DNA from: Lachnospiraceae bacterium UBA7026
Lineage (GTDB): Bacteria; Bacillota; Clostridia; Lachnospirales; Lachnospiraceae
Reading direction: 5' to 3'
Assembly: GCA_002494165.1 (NCBI GenBank)
Contig: DLBH01000068.1
Coordinates: 1-39,649, forward strand
DNA: 39,649 bases
A program made the translations under genes and the position numbers. The stretch's first letter is position 1. Each line of letters opens with the position of its first letter. Under the pieces are notes generated by a model that searched no databases, was not told the origin of the DNA, and worked only from the letters and a program-made list of their open reading frames with translations. Below are positions 33,348 through 39,649 of this stretch, in pieces.

Positions 33348-35174
33348 ATGGTGAAAAGGATATTTGCTATGTTGGCAATTACTCTATTAGGAACCGGTTT
33401 GATCACCGGGTGTAATAATAGTTCTATGAATGTAAAAAATGAGGAGATTAAAGATAGCAGTGCCACTGCTGATAAGGAAGAATCTCTGGACAGCCAGGCA
33501 GTGACCGAAGAACTGCCCTGGTGGAAAAAGGTGAACGCCTATGAGATTTATGTCAAAAGCTTCAAGGATTCTGACGGTGATGGCCAGGGGGATATCAAGG
33601 GTATCACAGAGGAGCTTGATTACCTGGCCTCCCTGGGTGTGGGTGCCATCTGGCTCACCCCGGTCTACAAGTCTCCCCAGGCCGACAATGGCTACGACAT
33701 TGCAGACTACTACCTGCTTGACGAGACCTACGGAACCATGGAGGACATGGATACATTGATCGCCGAAGCGGGAAAGAGAGACATCCGTATTGTCATGGAC
33801 CTGGTTTTCAACCATACTTCCAATGAGAATGCTTGGTTTGTGGAATCTGCTTCCGGCAAGGATAATGACAAGAGCGACTGGTATATCTGGCGCGATCCCA
33901 GGCCCGACGGCAGCGCCCCTACAAACTGGAGAAGCATTTTCGGGGATTCGGCCTGGACCTGGAACGAGGAGAGGGGCCAGTATTATCTCCACACCTTCCT
34001 GCCGGAACAGCCGGACCTGAACTGGGAGAACCCGGAAGTGAGACAGGCTCTCTTTGACGTGGCTAATTTCTGGATCGACAAGGGAGTGGGTGGCTTCCGG
34101 ATGGATGCCGTCACTTATATTAAAAAGCCGGCAGACTTCAAGGATGGTAAGCCTGACGCCGACGACGGCCTGGTGGGTGTTCACAGCATGACGGCCAATA
34201 CAGAAGGAATCCTGGACTATCTCAAAGAATTTAAAGAGAATGTCTGTCAGGGTAAGGACATCTTTACTGTCGGGGAAGCCAATGGCGTGGAGGCTTCTGA
34301 GCTCTCCGACTGGGTCGGAGATGACGGTGTTTTTGATATGGTATTTGAATTCAGCCATGTCAATATCGATTTGATCGACGAATCCAACTGGTGTGAAACC
34401 AGGGACTGGAAGCTGACTGACCTGAAGAAATGTCTTTCCGATACCCAGGAGAATACCGGCGACCAGGGCTGGTGTCCCGTTTTCTTTGAAAACCATGACA
34501 TAAGCCGGTCCATAGACCATTATCTGCCCGGTTGCAGTGATGAGAAGATGGGCGGCAAGGCCCTGGGTACGGTTCTGTTTACCCTCAGGGGAACCCCCTT
34601 CATCTACCAGGGAGAGGAGCTGGGCATGCGCAATGTCAACTGGCCCTCCATCGATGATTATAATGATATCTCCACCAAGAACCATTATGACTTCTGCATA
34701 GAGCAGGGTTACCCGGAGGAAGAATGCATGGATGCCGTCCACCTTTTTGCCCGGGATAATGCCAGGACCCCCATGCAGTGGAGTGGGGGTGCCAATGCAG
34801 GCTTCACTACCGGTAAGCCCTGGCTGGCCCTGGCTGATAATTACAAGACCTGTAATGTGGAGATAGAAAGTGAGGCCCAGGATTCCGTACTTACCTGGTA
34901 CCGTACTCTGGCTGACCTGAAAAAGAACCATCAGGTTTTGATTGACGGATCCTATGAGGAGATTTTCCCGGAAGATGAGCAGATCTATGCTTTTAGCAGG
35001 GATAATGGCAAAGACAAGGCGGTCATCCTGGTGAACCTTTCTGACAAGGAGGCCAGTTATGATCCTGCCGTGCTGGATGGCTGTAAGCTTCTCCTGTCCT
35101 CCCTGGGTAACAAGAGCGAGACAGGAAGCTTAAAGCCTTATGAATCGGCCATCTACCTTCAGGAAAGTGAATGA
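33348..35174 (+). CDS. GH13 alpha-glucosidase / oligo-1,6-glucosidase, lipoprotein
   Basis: A 608-residue glycoside hydrolase family 13 enzyme. All four conserved regions are present: MDLVFNHTSN, GGFRMDAV (nucleophile D253), VGEAN (acid/base E310) and ENHDISR (D384). NAYEIYVKSFKDSDGDGQGDIKGI and GTPFIYQGEELGM are typical of the oligo-1,6-glucosidase/trehalose-6-phosphate hydrolase/alpha-glucosidase branch; it should cleave alpha-1,4 or alpha-1,6 glucosidic bonds of short oligosaccharides. Most of that branch is cytosolic, but this one has a lipoprotein signal (AITLLGTGLITGC) and a Ser/Asp/Glu spacer, so it works at the cell surface. ATG 33348 lies 5-6 nt after GGGGGAGGA and 32 nt after the Cys-Ala gene, so it is probably in the same operon. 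Confidence 0.92.
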   Translation: MVKRIFAMLAITLLGTGLITGCNNSSMNVKNEEIKDSSATADKEESLDSQAVTEELPWWKKVNAYEIYVKSFKDSDGDGQGDIKGITEELDYLASLGVGAIWLTPVYKSPQADNGYDIADYYLLDETYGTMEDMDTLIAEAGKRDIRIVMDLVFNHTSNENAWFVESASGKDNDKSDWYIWRDPRPDGSAPTNWRSIFGDSAWTWNEERGQYYLHTFLPEQPDLNWENPEVRQALFDVANFWIDKGVGGFRMDAVTYIKKPADFKDGKPDADDGLVGVHSMTANTEGILDYLKEFKENVCQGKDIFTVGEANGVEASELSDWVGDDGVFDMVFEFSHVNIDLIDESNWCETRDWKLTDLKKCLSDTQENTGDQGWCPVFFENHDISRSIDHYLPGCSDEKMGGKALGTVLFTLRGTPFIYQGEELGMRNVNWPSIDDYNDISTKNHYDFCIEQGYPEEECMDAVHLFARDNARTPMQWSGGANAGFTTGKPWLALADNYKTCNVEIESEAQDSVLTWYRTLADLKKNHQVLIDGSYEEIFPEDEQIYAFSRDNGKDKAVILVNLSDKEASYDPAVLDGCKLLLSSLGNKSETGSLKPYESAIYLQESE

Positions 35175-35183
35175 GAAACTGGA

Positions 35184-35318
35184 ATGGACAAGAAACATAA
35201 AGCTAAGAAAAAAGAGACGGACTTGACTGGTAAGATAACCCTGACCAGTCAAGAGAGAAAATATATCAGTAAAAAAATGTCCTATGCCCTCCGTCATAAT
35301 CTTCTAGATAAGTTTTAA
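35184..35318 (+). pseudogene. kptA: Remnant of RNA 2'-phosphotransferase (KptA/Tpt1) N-terminus
   Basis: A 44-codon frame whose second half, LTSQERKYISKKMSYALRHN, matches the start of KptA (SKxxSYxLRH carries the first conserved Arg-His). KptA transfers an internal RNA 2'-phosphate to NAD and needs ~170 more residues with further basic residues. Here the frame ends five residues after RHN, exactly where an 11-bp tandem repeat array begins, and no continuation is visible in other frames. It is therefore a 5' relic, apparently cut by deletion or repeat growth. The SD is weak. The identification rests on a short motif. Confidence 0.5.
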
Positions 35319-35432
35319 TCAGCTTTCTATCAGGTTTCTAATAGGTCTTAATCAGGTTTTAATCAGCTTTCTATTAGGTTTTAATCATGTCTTAGTCAGG
35401 TTTTAAATAGAATTTGGTTAGAATCTGATTAG
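35312..35432. repeat. 11-bp tandem repeat array (11 units)
   Basis: Eleven contiguous degenerate 11-bp units, consensus GTTTTAATCAG (for example exact copies at 35312 and 35356; CTTTCTATCAG at 35323; GTCTTAATCAG at 35345). The period is close to one helical turn, so the A/T tracts fall on one face of the DNA. It lies between the kptA remnant and the tag gene. Confidence 0.85.
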
Positions 35433-35490
35433 TGATGATTCCTTTTAATTCGTTTTTAATATGTTTTATAAGAATTTGTGAGGTGGGATT

Positions 35491-36063
35491 TTGGAGAAAA
35501 AAAGATGTAATTTCAGCTTAGGATCGACCCAGTACCAGCTTTCGGAAAAGTTCCTCCTTTACCATGATACCCGTTGGTGTAAGCCTTTACATGATGACCA
35601 GGAATTATATGCCATGTTGGTCCTGGAGGGTATGCAGGCAGGGGTGAGCTGGAACCTGATCCTTAACAAGGAGGAGAATTTCAGAAAGGCCTTTGACGGT
35701 TTTGATCCCCGGCTTGTGGCTGCTTATGATGAGGCCAAAGTGGAAGAGTTAATGCAGGATAAGGGCATCATCCGCAACCGGAATAAGATCAGGTCAGCCA
35801 TCAGTAATGCCCGGGCCTTTCTCAAGGTCCAGGAAGAGTTTGGCAGCTTCGATGCCTATATCTGGAGCTTTACCGGGGGTCAGGTCATAGACCACCACCT
35901 GAAGGATATCCAGGACATGCCGGTTAAAGATGAGCTGTCAGAAAAGGTCAGCAAGGACCTGAAGAAGAGGGGATTTAAATTCGTAGGTCCCATTATCATC
36001 TATTCCTACCTGCAGGGAATCGGGGTTATCAATGACCACTGGGAATACTGCGACTACCGCTGA
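35491..36063 (+). CDS. tag: DNA-3-methyladenine glycosylase I
   Basis: A 190-residue base-excision repair enzyme removing 3-methyladenine from alkylated DNA. It shows family features: CNF near the start, LYHDTRWCKPLHDDQELYAMLVLEGMQAGVSWNLIL (Tag has YHDxEWGxP...LExxQAGLSW), FRKAFDGFDPRLVA, GIIRNRNKIRSAISNA and the closing NDHWEYC. The N-terminal Cys, H25 and the C-terminal His and Cys are the expected zinc ligands. It starts at TTG 35491, about 5 nt after GAGGTGGG; no in-frame ATG fits. Full length. Likely first gene of a unit with the two EamA permeases. Confidence 0.92.
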   Translation: MEKKRCNFSLGSTQYQLSEKFLLYHDTRWCKPLHDDQELYAMLVLEGMQAGVSWNLILNKEENFRKAFDGFDPRLVAAYDEAKVEELMQDKGIIRNRNKIRSAISNARAFLKVQEEFGSFDAYIWSFTGGQVIDHHLKDIQDMPVKDELSEKVSKDLKKRGFKFVGPIIIYSYLQGIGVINDHWEYCDYR

Positions 36064-36131
36064 CAAGACTGCTTGCAATAATAAGAATGATAAACAGGGC
36101 CCCGGCAAGGGAGAGCCCACGGAGAGAAAAT

Positions 36132-37019
36132 ATGCCTGAAAAAGTAAATGACCGCAAGTCAACCCTGATGTTTATTACTTCCATGCTTATATTTGGAACC
36201 ATAGGCATCTTCAGAAGATACATACCACTGCCCTCGGCCTTTCTGGCATTTTCCAGGGGCATCATGGGAGGCCTCTTTCTTCTGGCCTTTATGAAACTAA
36301 AAAAGAAGGATGCCGGCCAGAAGCTTCCGGTTTCTGCCTTCATAGGCCTGGTGGTCACAGGGGCTCTCATGGGTATTAACTGGATTCTCCTTTTTGAGGC
36401 ATATAACTATACGACAGTATCCGTTGCCACCCTTTGTTACTATATGCAGCCAACCATAGTTATCCTTCTATCACCCATCATTTTCAGGGAGGCTCTGACC
36501 AGGAAAAAGGCCCTTTGTGCCACCATAGCTATCATCGGCATGGTCCTGGTATCCGGCGTAACCGCTGAGGGAGGGACCCGGGGAGGAGACCTGAGGGGCA
36601 TCCTGCTGGGTCTGGGAGCTGCAGCCTTTTATGCCTCCGTGGTCATCATGAACAATAAGATCCAGGGTATAGAGGCCTACCAGAAGACGACCATCCAGCT
36701 GCTTTCGGCGGGAATCGTTATGATACCCTATCTGGCCCTGACAGGGGGCTTCAGCAGTGAGGGCTTTACGGTGACCTCTGTCCTGCTCCTGTTGGTGGTG
36801 GGCATCGTCCATACGGGCATCGCCTATGTTATGTATTTTGGCAGCATGGACGGCCTGAGGGTCCAGTCCATCGCCCTGCTAAGCTATATCGATCCGGTTT
36901 CCGCTCTCTTTTTCTCCGCCCTTCTTCTAAAGGAACGACTGAGCATCCCCAGTATGATTGGGGCTGTCATGATCATCGGCTCAGCCATCGTCAGTGAGAT
37001 GGAGCCGGGGGATCGTTGA
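36132..37019 (+). CDS. EamA/RhaT-family DMT permease
   Basis: A 295-residue transporter with ten predicted helices and two EamA halves: STLMFITSMLIFGTIGIFRRYIPLPSAFLAFSRGIMGGLFLL, NWILLFEAYNYTTVSVATLCYYMQPTIVILLSPIIF, and in the second half GIAYVMYFGSMDGLRVQSIALLSYIDPVSALFFSALLL. It probably moves a small metabolite across the cell membrane; substrate unknown. ATG 36132 is 6 nt after GGAGAG; an upstream in-frame ATG at 36087 lacks an SD. It is followed by a second, diverged EamA gene. Confidence 0.9.
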   Translation: MPEKVNDRKSTLMFITSMLIFGTIGIFRRYIPLPSAFLAFSRGIMGGLFLLAFMKLKKKDAGQKLPVSAFIGLVVTGALMGINWILLFEAYNYTTVSVATLCYYMQPTIVILLSPIIFREALTRKKALCATIAIIGMVLVSGVTAEGGTRGGDLRGILLGLGAAAFYASVVIMNNKIQGIEAYQKTTIQLLSAGIVMIPYLALTGGFSSEGFTVTSVLLLLVVGIVHTGIAYVMYFGSMDGLRVQSIALLSYIDPVSALFFSALLLKERLSIPSMIGAVMIIGSAIVSEMEPGDR

Positions 37020-37140
37020 AGACCGGGTGACTGGAGAAGGTGGAATCCATGGACGAACATAAGATGACCTGGCATCTTTTACGTAAAGATAAGTTTTGAC
37101 GGAAAATATTTCCAGAGAAAATGAGTGTGACCTGATCGGA

Positions 37141-37239
37141 TCTTTGGGAAAAGGGAGACTTGTGGTGAAAAAATCTTTGGAGAAAGGGAGCTCAAGGGAG
37201 CCGGAATTTTTGGGAAAGGGAAGTCTGGCAGAGCCGGAA
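37141..37239 (+). repeat. 33-bp tandem repeat at the start of the second EamA gene (3 copies)
   Basis: Units at 37141, 37174 and 37207, with a decayed fourth from 37240. Each encodes an 11-residue SLxKGxxxEPE-like repeat and carries a TTGG(A)GAAAGGGA core, so each also holds an SD-like AAAGGGA. Confidence 0.75.
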
Positions 37240-38085
37240 TTCTTGAAAAAGAGTGCACTGATTTCAGTGAATATCGCTGTGGTTCTGTTTGGTCTGGCCG
37301 GCCTTTTTGCCCGCTGGATTCATCAGCCGGCCCTGGTGATTACTTTCGGGAGAGTCTTTTTTTCATCCCTGGCCCTGGGCATTTTCCTGCTGGTCAGAAG
37401 GCAGTCTTTCAGGCTGAACAGCCGCAGGGATTTAGGCCTCATGATCTGTGCCGGAGGGGTTCTGGCCCTGCACTGGTGGGCTTTTCTTGAATCTATACAA
37501 CTTTCCACAGTGGCCATCGGGACCATTACATTTTCCTCCTTTCCCCTCTTTGTAACTTTTCTTGAACCAATGGTTTTTCACCAGAAACTGAAGGCAGAAA
37601 ATATCATCATTGCTCTGATGATCCTGCTGGGAGTTCTGGTCACCATCCCTGAGTTTTCTCTGGAAAATAATATGTCTGCCGGGATTTTTGTGGGGATGGT
37701 TTCGGCACTGGCCTATGCCGTGCTTACCCTTATGAATAAAGCCTTTACAGACAGATATAGTGGCAGTCTGACCGCCTTTTATGAACAGACTGTGGCAGCA
37801 CTTGTTTTACTGCCCTTTGTGTTGAGGACAGAAATTGACTTGTCCAGGTCTGATTTATGTCTGATCCTATTTTTAGGAGTCGTCACTACCGCCATCGCTC
37901 ACACCCTTTTTATTTCCAGTCTGAAGGATATTCCTGCCTGGCTGGCCGGCATATGTTCTTCTTTGGAGACGGTATACGGGATTGTTTTTGCCATACTGCT
38001 GTTGGGGGAGATTCCCTCGTCCCGTGAGATCGTCGGAGCGATAATAATCGTCACTGCGGTAGCTGCGGCTCAGCTGAAAAAGTAG
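37165..38085 (+). CDS. Second EamA/RhaT-family DMT permease with repeat-containing N-terminus
   Basis: A ten-helix DMT permease: ISVNIAVVLFGLAGLFARWIHQPALVITFGRVFFSSLALGIFLL, LHWWAFLESIQLSTVAIGTITFSSFPLFVTFLEP, then AIAHTLFISSLKDIPAWLAGICSSLETVYGIVFAILLL. Paralogue of the upstream permease but well diverged. The N-terminus is an 11-residue repeat (SLEKGSSREPE, FLGKGSLAEPE) absent from typical members. The start is uncertain: GTG 37165 (or 37162) behind AAGGGAG fits best, while TTG 37096 opens the frame without an SD. A 16-codon frame with an SD (ATG 37049) ends just upstream and could be a leader or a chance frame. The stop lies inside a 23-bp tandem repeat. Confidence 0.85.
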   Translation: MKKSLEKGSSREPEFLGKGSLAEPEFLKKSALISVNIAVVLFGLAGLFARWIHQPALVITFGRVFFSSLALGIFLLVRRQSFRLNSRRDLGLMICAGGVLALHWWAFLESIQLSTVAIGTITFSSFPLFVTFLEPMVFHQKLKAENIIIALMILLGVLVTIPEFSLENNMSAGIFVGMVSALAYAVLTLMNKAFTDRYSGSLTAFYEQTVAALVLLPFVLRTEIDLSRSDLCLILFLGVVTTAIAHTLFISSLKDIPAWLAGICSSLETVYGIVFAILLLGEIPSSREIVGAIIIVTAVAAAQLKK

Positions 38086-38127
38086 CTGCAGCTCAGCTGA
38101 AAAAGTAACTGCAGCTCAGATGGAAAA
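38059..38127 (+). repeat. 23-bp tandem repeat across the stop codon of the second EamA gene (3 copies)
   Basis: Units at 38059-38081, 38082-38104 and 38105-38127, differing by one or a few bases. As 23 is not a multiple of three, the second copy is read in a shifted frame and its GTAGCT supplies the TAG stop. Confidence 0.85.
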
Positions 38128-38151
38128 GGTTTAAGGGCTTCTTTTGCAGTT

Positions 38152-38160
38152 TGTTATAAT
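38152..38160 (+). promoter_or_regulatory. Extended -10 promoter candidate
   Basis: TGTTATAAT: a TG one base before a perfect TATAAT, without a good -35. It would serve the short frame at 38239. Confidence 0.4.
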
Positions 38161-38238
38161 CTGTTTGAAACATGGGATAAAACCAACAGAATGATCATGG
38201 CAGGGGGACCCTGCGTCAGCTAGGGAAGGAGTGAAATC

Positions 38239-38331
38239 ATGTTAGAGAAACGATTTATGGAGTTGGTAGAAAGGGAGCATGGTTTTGAATATTATCAGGC
38301 TTACAGGGACGACGTGGACCATATCATATGA
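38239..38331 (+). pseudogene. 30-codon gene stub with good ribosome binding site
   Basis: AAGGAG lies 7 nt before an ATG, opening a 30-residue charged frame (MLEKRFMELVEREHGFEYYQ...), which stops at TGA 38329. The strong SD, the promoter-like element and the protein-like composition suggest the 5' end of a gene whose remainder is lost; other frames downstream do not give a convincing continuation. Family not recognised. It could also be a genuine small protein. Confidence 0.4.
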
Positions 38332-38446
38332 TTGGGATTTGGCCGGCAGAATTATTTTGAAGAGAAGACACAGTAGTCAATACTGTAAACTGCAAGACGG
38401 TACAGCTATAGCTGCTATTTCATTTTTATATCTAATTCACAGATTA

Positions 38447-38479
38447 CCCCCTGTCCGGATTAACGTCCTGTGCAGGGGG
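38447..38479. other. Hairpin in the spacer between convergent units
   Basis: CCCCCTG (38447-38453) / CAGGGGG (38473-38479) with a 19-nt loop. No clear T-run on either side, so the terminator role is only possible. It lies just downstream of the - strand gene stop. Confidence 0.35.
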
Positions 38480-38532
38480 AATAATATTGCAGTATGGATT
38501 AAAAGACAAGATGGATTATAATACAGTATCTC

Positions 38533-39339
38533 CTATAGTCCACTATAGTCCAGGCCTGCCTTGGCAGCCTGTTCATGCTGGTATCGTCTGGGGATGTTGT
38601 AGGTCTTCCCATCTTTAATCAGTTTGGCTCCGGTCTGGTGGTAGGAGAAGGCGACTCCATAGTCCAGGCACTGGCGGTGGAGGTCCAGGATCCAGTCATA
38701 GTCACAGGGCCTCGCCTGGGGGCCGGATTCACCGCCCACAGAAACTGAACTGATCCGGTACGGCCAAGCCTGGAAATAAGGTTCCAGATCAACCGCGGAC
38801 AGCATGGGCTCCACCATGACAGAGTGGTGTTTAAGGGGCAGGGGAAGATAGACCGGCAGCCGCAGGTCCACCGCCCACTGGTTCTCACAGGTTACAGCAA
38901 TATGTACATGATTCCAGCCATCTTCCCAGTCATGGGGAAGGTGGTTTTCTATTCGTTCCGGTCTCTTGGTAATCATGAAGAAGCTGCAGTCAGACCGGTC
39001 CCTCATCATATCCCAGGCATCCTCCCGCCAGGCATCAGCGTCCTGGTGGAAAAAATCAGAGGAAAAGCAGGTATAAAACAGAGAACCGGAGGGGATCTTA
39101 TAACTGCCCTTATACTGACCGGCTCTCAGCCTGGTCACCGGCAGCCGGAAGCTCTGGGTCTTCTTTACCACAGAGGGATCCCGGCCCACGGCTTCATCCC
39201 TCCGGTACATATAGCAGTGAAGACAGCCCGGGCTTACTTTGGTGCAGCCGTGCCAGGCATTCCACATCTTAGTTATGGGAGGGCGGGGATCGGTCCGGGA
39301 GTCGGTCGGGAATAAACTTAACTGTCTATATTCCTCCAT
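38533..39339 (-). CDS. DUF5131 / phage Gp37-Gp68 family protein (radical-SAM-like Cys motif)
   Basis: A 268-residue protein with the family hallmarks: MWNAWHGCTKVSPGCLHCYMYRRDE (Cys pattern GCTKVSPGCLHC, reminiscent of a 4Fe-4S radical SAM motif), LFYTCFSSDFFHQDADAWR, FFMITKRPERI, HVHIAVTCENQWAVDLRLP, SVMVEPMLSAVDL and VSVGGESGPQARPCDYDW. Such proteins occur in phages and bacterial chromosomes; the reaction is not established. It is the only - strand gene and may be an acquired accessory gene. Reading on the - strand, ATG at 39339 (MEEYRQLSLFPT) sits 8 nt after AATGGAGG, whereas the ATG at 39369 has no SD, so I chose the inner start. Confidence 0.85.
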   Translation of the reverse strand: MEEYRQLSLFPTDSRTDPRPPITKMWNAWHGCTKVSPGCLHCYMYRRDEAVGRDPSVVKKTQSFRLPVTRLRAGQYKGSYKIPSGSLFYTCFSSDFFHQDADAWREDAWDMMRDRSDCSFFMITKRPERIENHLPHDWEDGWNHVHIAVTCENQWAVDLRLPVYLPLPLKHHSVMVEPMLSAVDLEPYFQAWPYRISSVSVGGESGPQARPCDYDWILDLHRQCLDYGVAFSYHQTGAKLIKDGKTYNIPRRYQHEQAAKAGLDYSGL

Positions 39340-39411
39340 AGAAAATGCCTCCATTTCAATAATTTTCATGCCTGGTTTCTAAAATAATATTACAGGAACC
39401 TGGAAAAAAAT

Positions 39412-39580
39412 CAAAAACATATAAGAATCCAAAAATCATTTTCAAAATGAAAAATAGTTCAAAAACAAAAAACGGTTTTAGAATTAAAAATCAGTATAGG
39501 AGCTAAAAATCAGCTTGAGGACTAAAAAGCAGTATAAATGCTAAAATACATCTTAAAAAAGTAAAAAGGATCCTATAATT
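39412..39580. repeat. AT-rich ~19-bp period array upstream of the DUF5131 gene
   Basis: Degenerate units beginning near 39412, 39430, 39449, 39466, 39485, 39504, 39523, 39542 and 39562. The clearest share TAAAAATCAG at 39485 and 39504 and TAAAAAGCAG at 39523, exactly 19 bp apart. It occupies the promoter/leader region of the - strand gene. The final ~70 bases of the window hold no gene I can support. Confidence 0.65.
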
Positions 39581-39649
39581 CATTATAAGAAAAATCAGAA
39601 CATATGTACAGGAAATTAAAAAAGGACGACAGCGTAAACTTACTGTAGG

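Noticed and set aside
33387..34931. 514-codon open frame opposite the GH13 gene
   Set aside because: The + strand shows all GH13 catalytic regions. The antisense product has no recognisable domains and the length follows from codon bias.
35312..35432. 11-bp array considered as a CRISPR array
   Set aside because: Units are contiguous with no spacers and are too short; no cas genes nearby.
38279..38521. 80-codon frame overlapping the gene stub
   Set aside because: No SD, different frame from the stub with the good SD, and no recognisable protein.

Overview
The window reads like a chromosomal segment of an anaerobic Clostridia bacterium, most likely Lachnospiraceae. The grounds are strong AGGAGG-type ribosome binding sites, mid-GC genes separated by AT-rich spacers, a livJHMGF cassette, a TSCPD-domain protein, a STAS-kinase gene and VanZ-like and DUF308 membrane proteins of the kinds common there. 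The genus is not determinable by eye. I see no rRNA, tRNA, CRISPR array, transposase or phage structural genes. Almost all genes are on the + strand; only the last one is on the - strand.

Region by region: (1) 134-3833, a secreted lipoprotein with a ComEC-like metallo-beta-lactamase domain and a MATE exporter. (2) 4089-14440, a giant trimodular NRPS (A-T-C-A-T-C-A-T-reductase), an unlisted 47-residue membrane peptide and a VanZ-like protein. By eye the three adenylation domains share one specificity code, so the expected product is a reductively released, possibly homo-tripeptide aldehyde, imine or alcohol. (3) 14503-22246, housekeeping and accessory genes: VOC protein, L,D-transpeptidase lipoprotein, TSCPD protein, aspartokinase, a truncated STAS-kinase, a membrane-anchored CYTH-like protein, an Smr protein and a flavoprotein. 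(4) 22601-27625, a complete branched-chain amino acid ABC transporter operon. (5) 27982-30285, three membrane proteins. (6) 30632-35174, probably the most interesting operon: a radical SAM/SPASM enzyme overlaps by ATGA a membrane protein that ends in a Cys-Ala repeat tail, followed by a lipoprotein GH13 glucosidase. This looks like a post-translational modification (RiPP-like) enzyme/substrate pair. (7) 35184-39339, a kptA remnant, 3-methyladenine glycosylase I, two tandem EamA permeases, a gene stub and a - strand DUF5131 (phage Gp37/Gp68-like) protein.

A theme runs across the window: short tandem repeats. Eight in-frame arrays (18-72 bp units) sit in linkers or surface positions of seven unrelated genes, including inside two NRPS adenylation domains. 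Three more arrays (11, 19 and 23 bp units) are intergenic. Function assignments rest on motifs recognised by eye; no database search was run.
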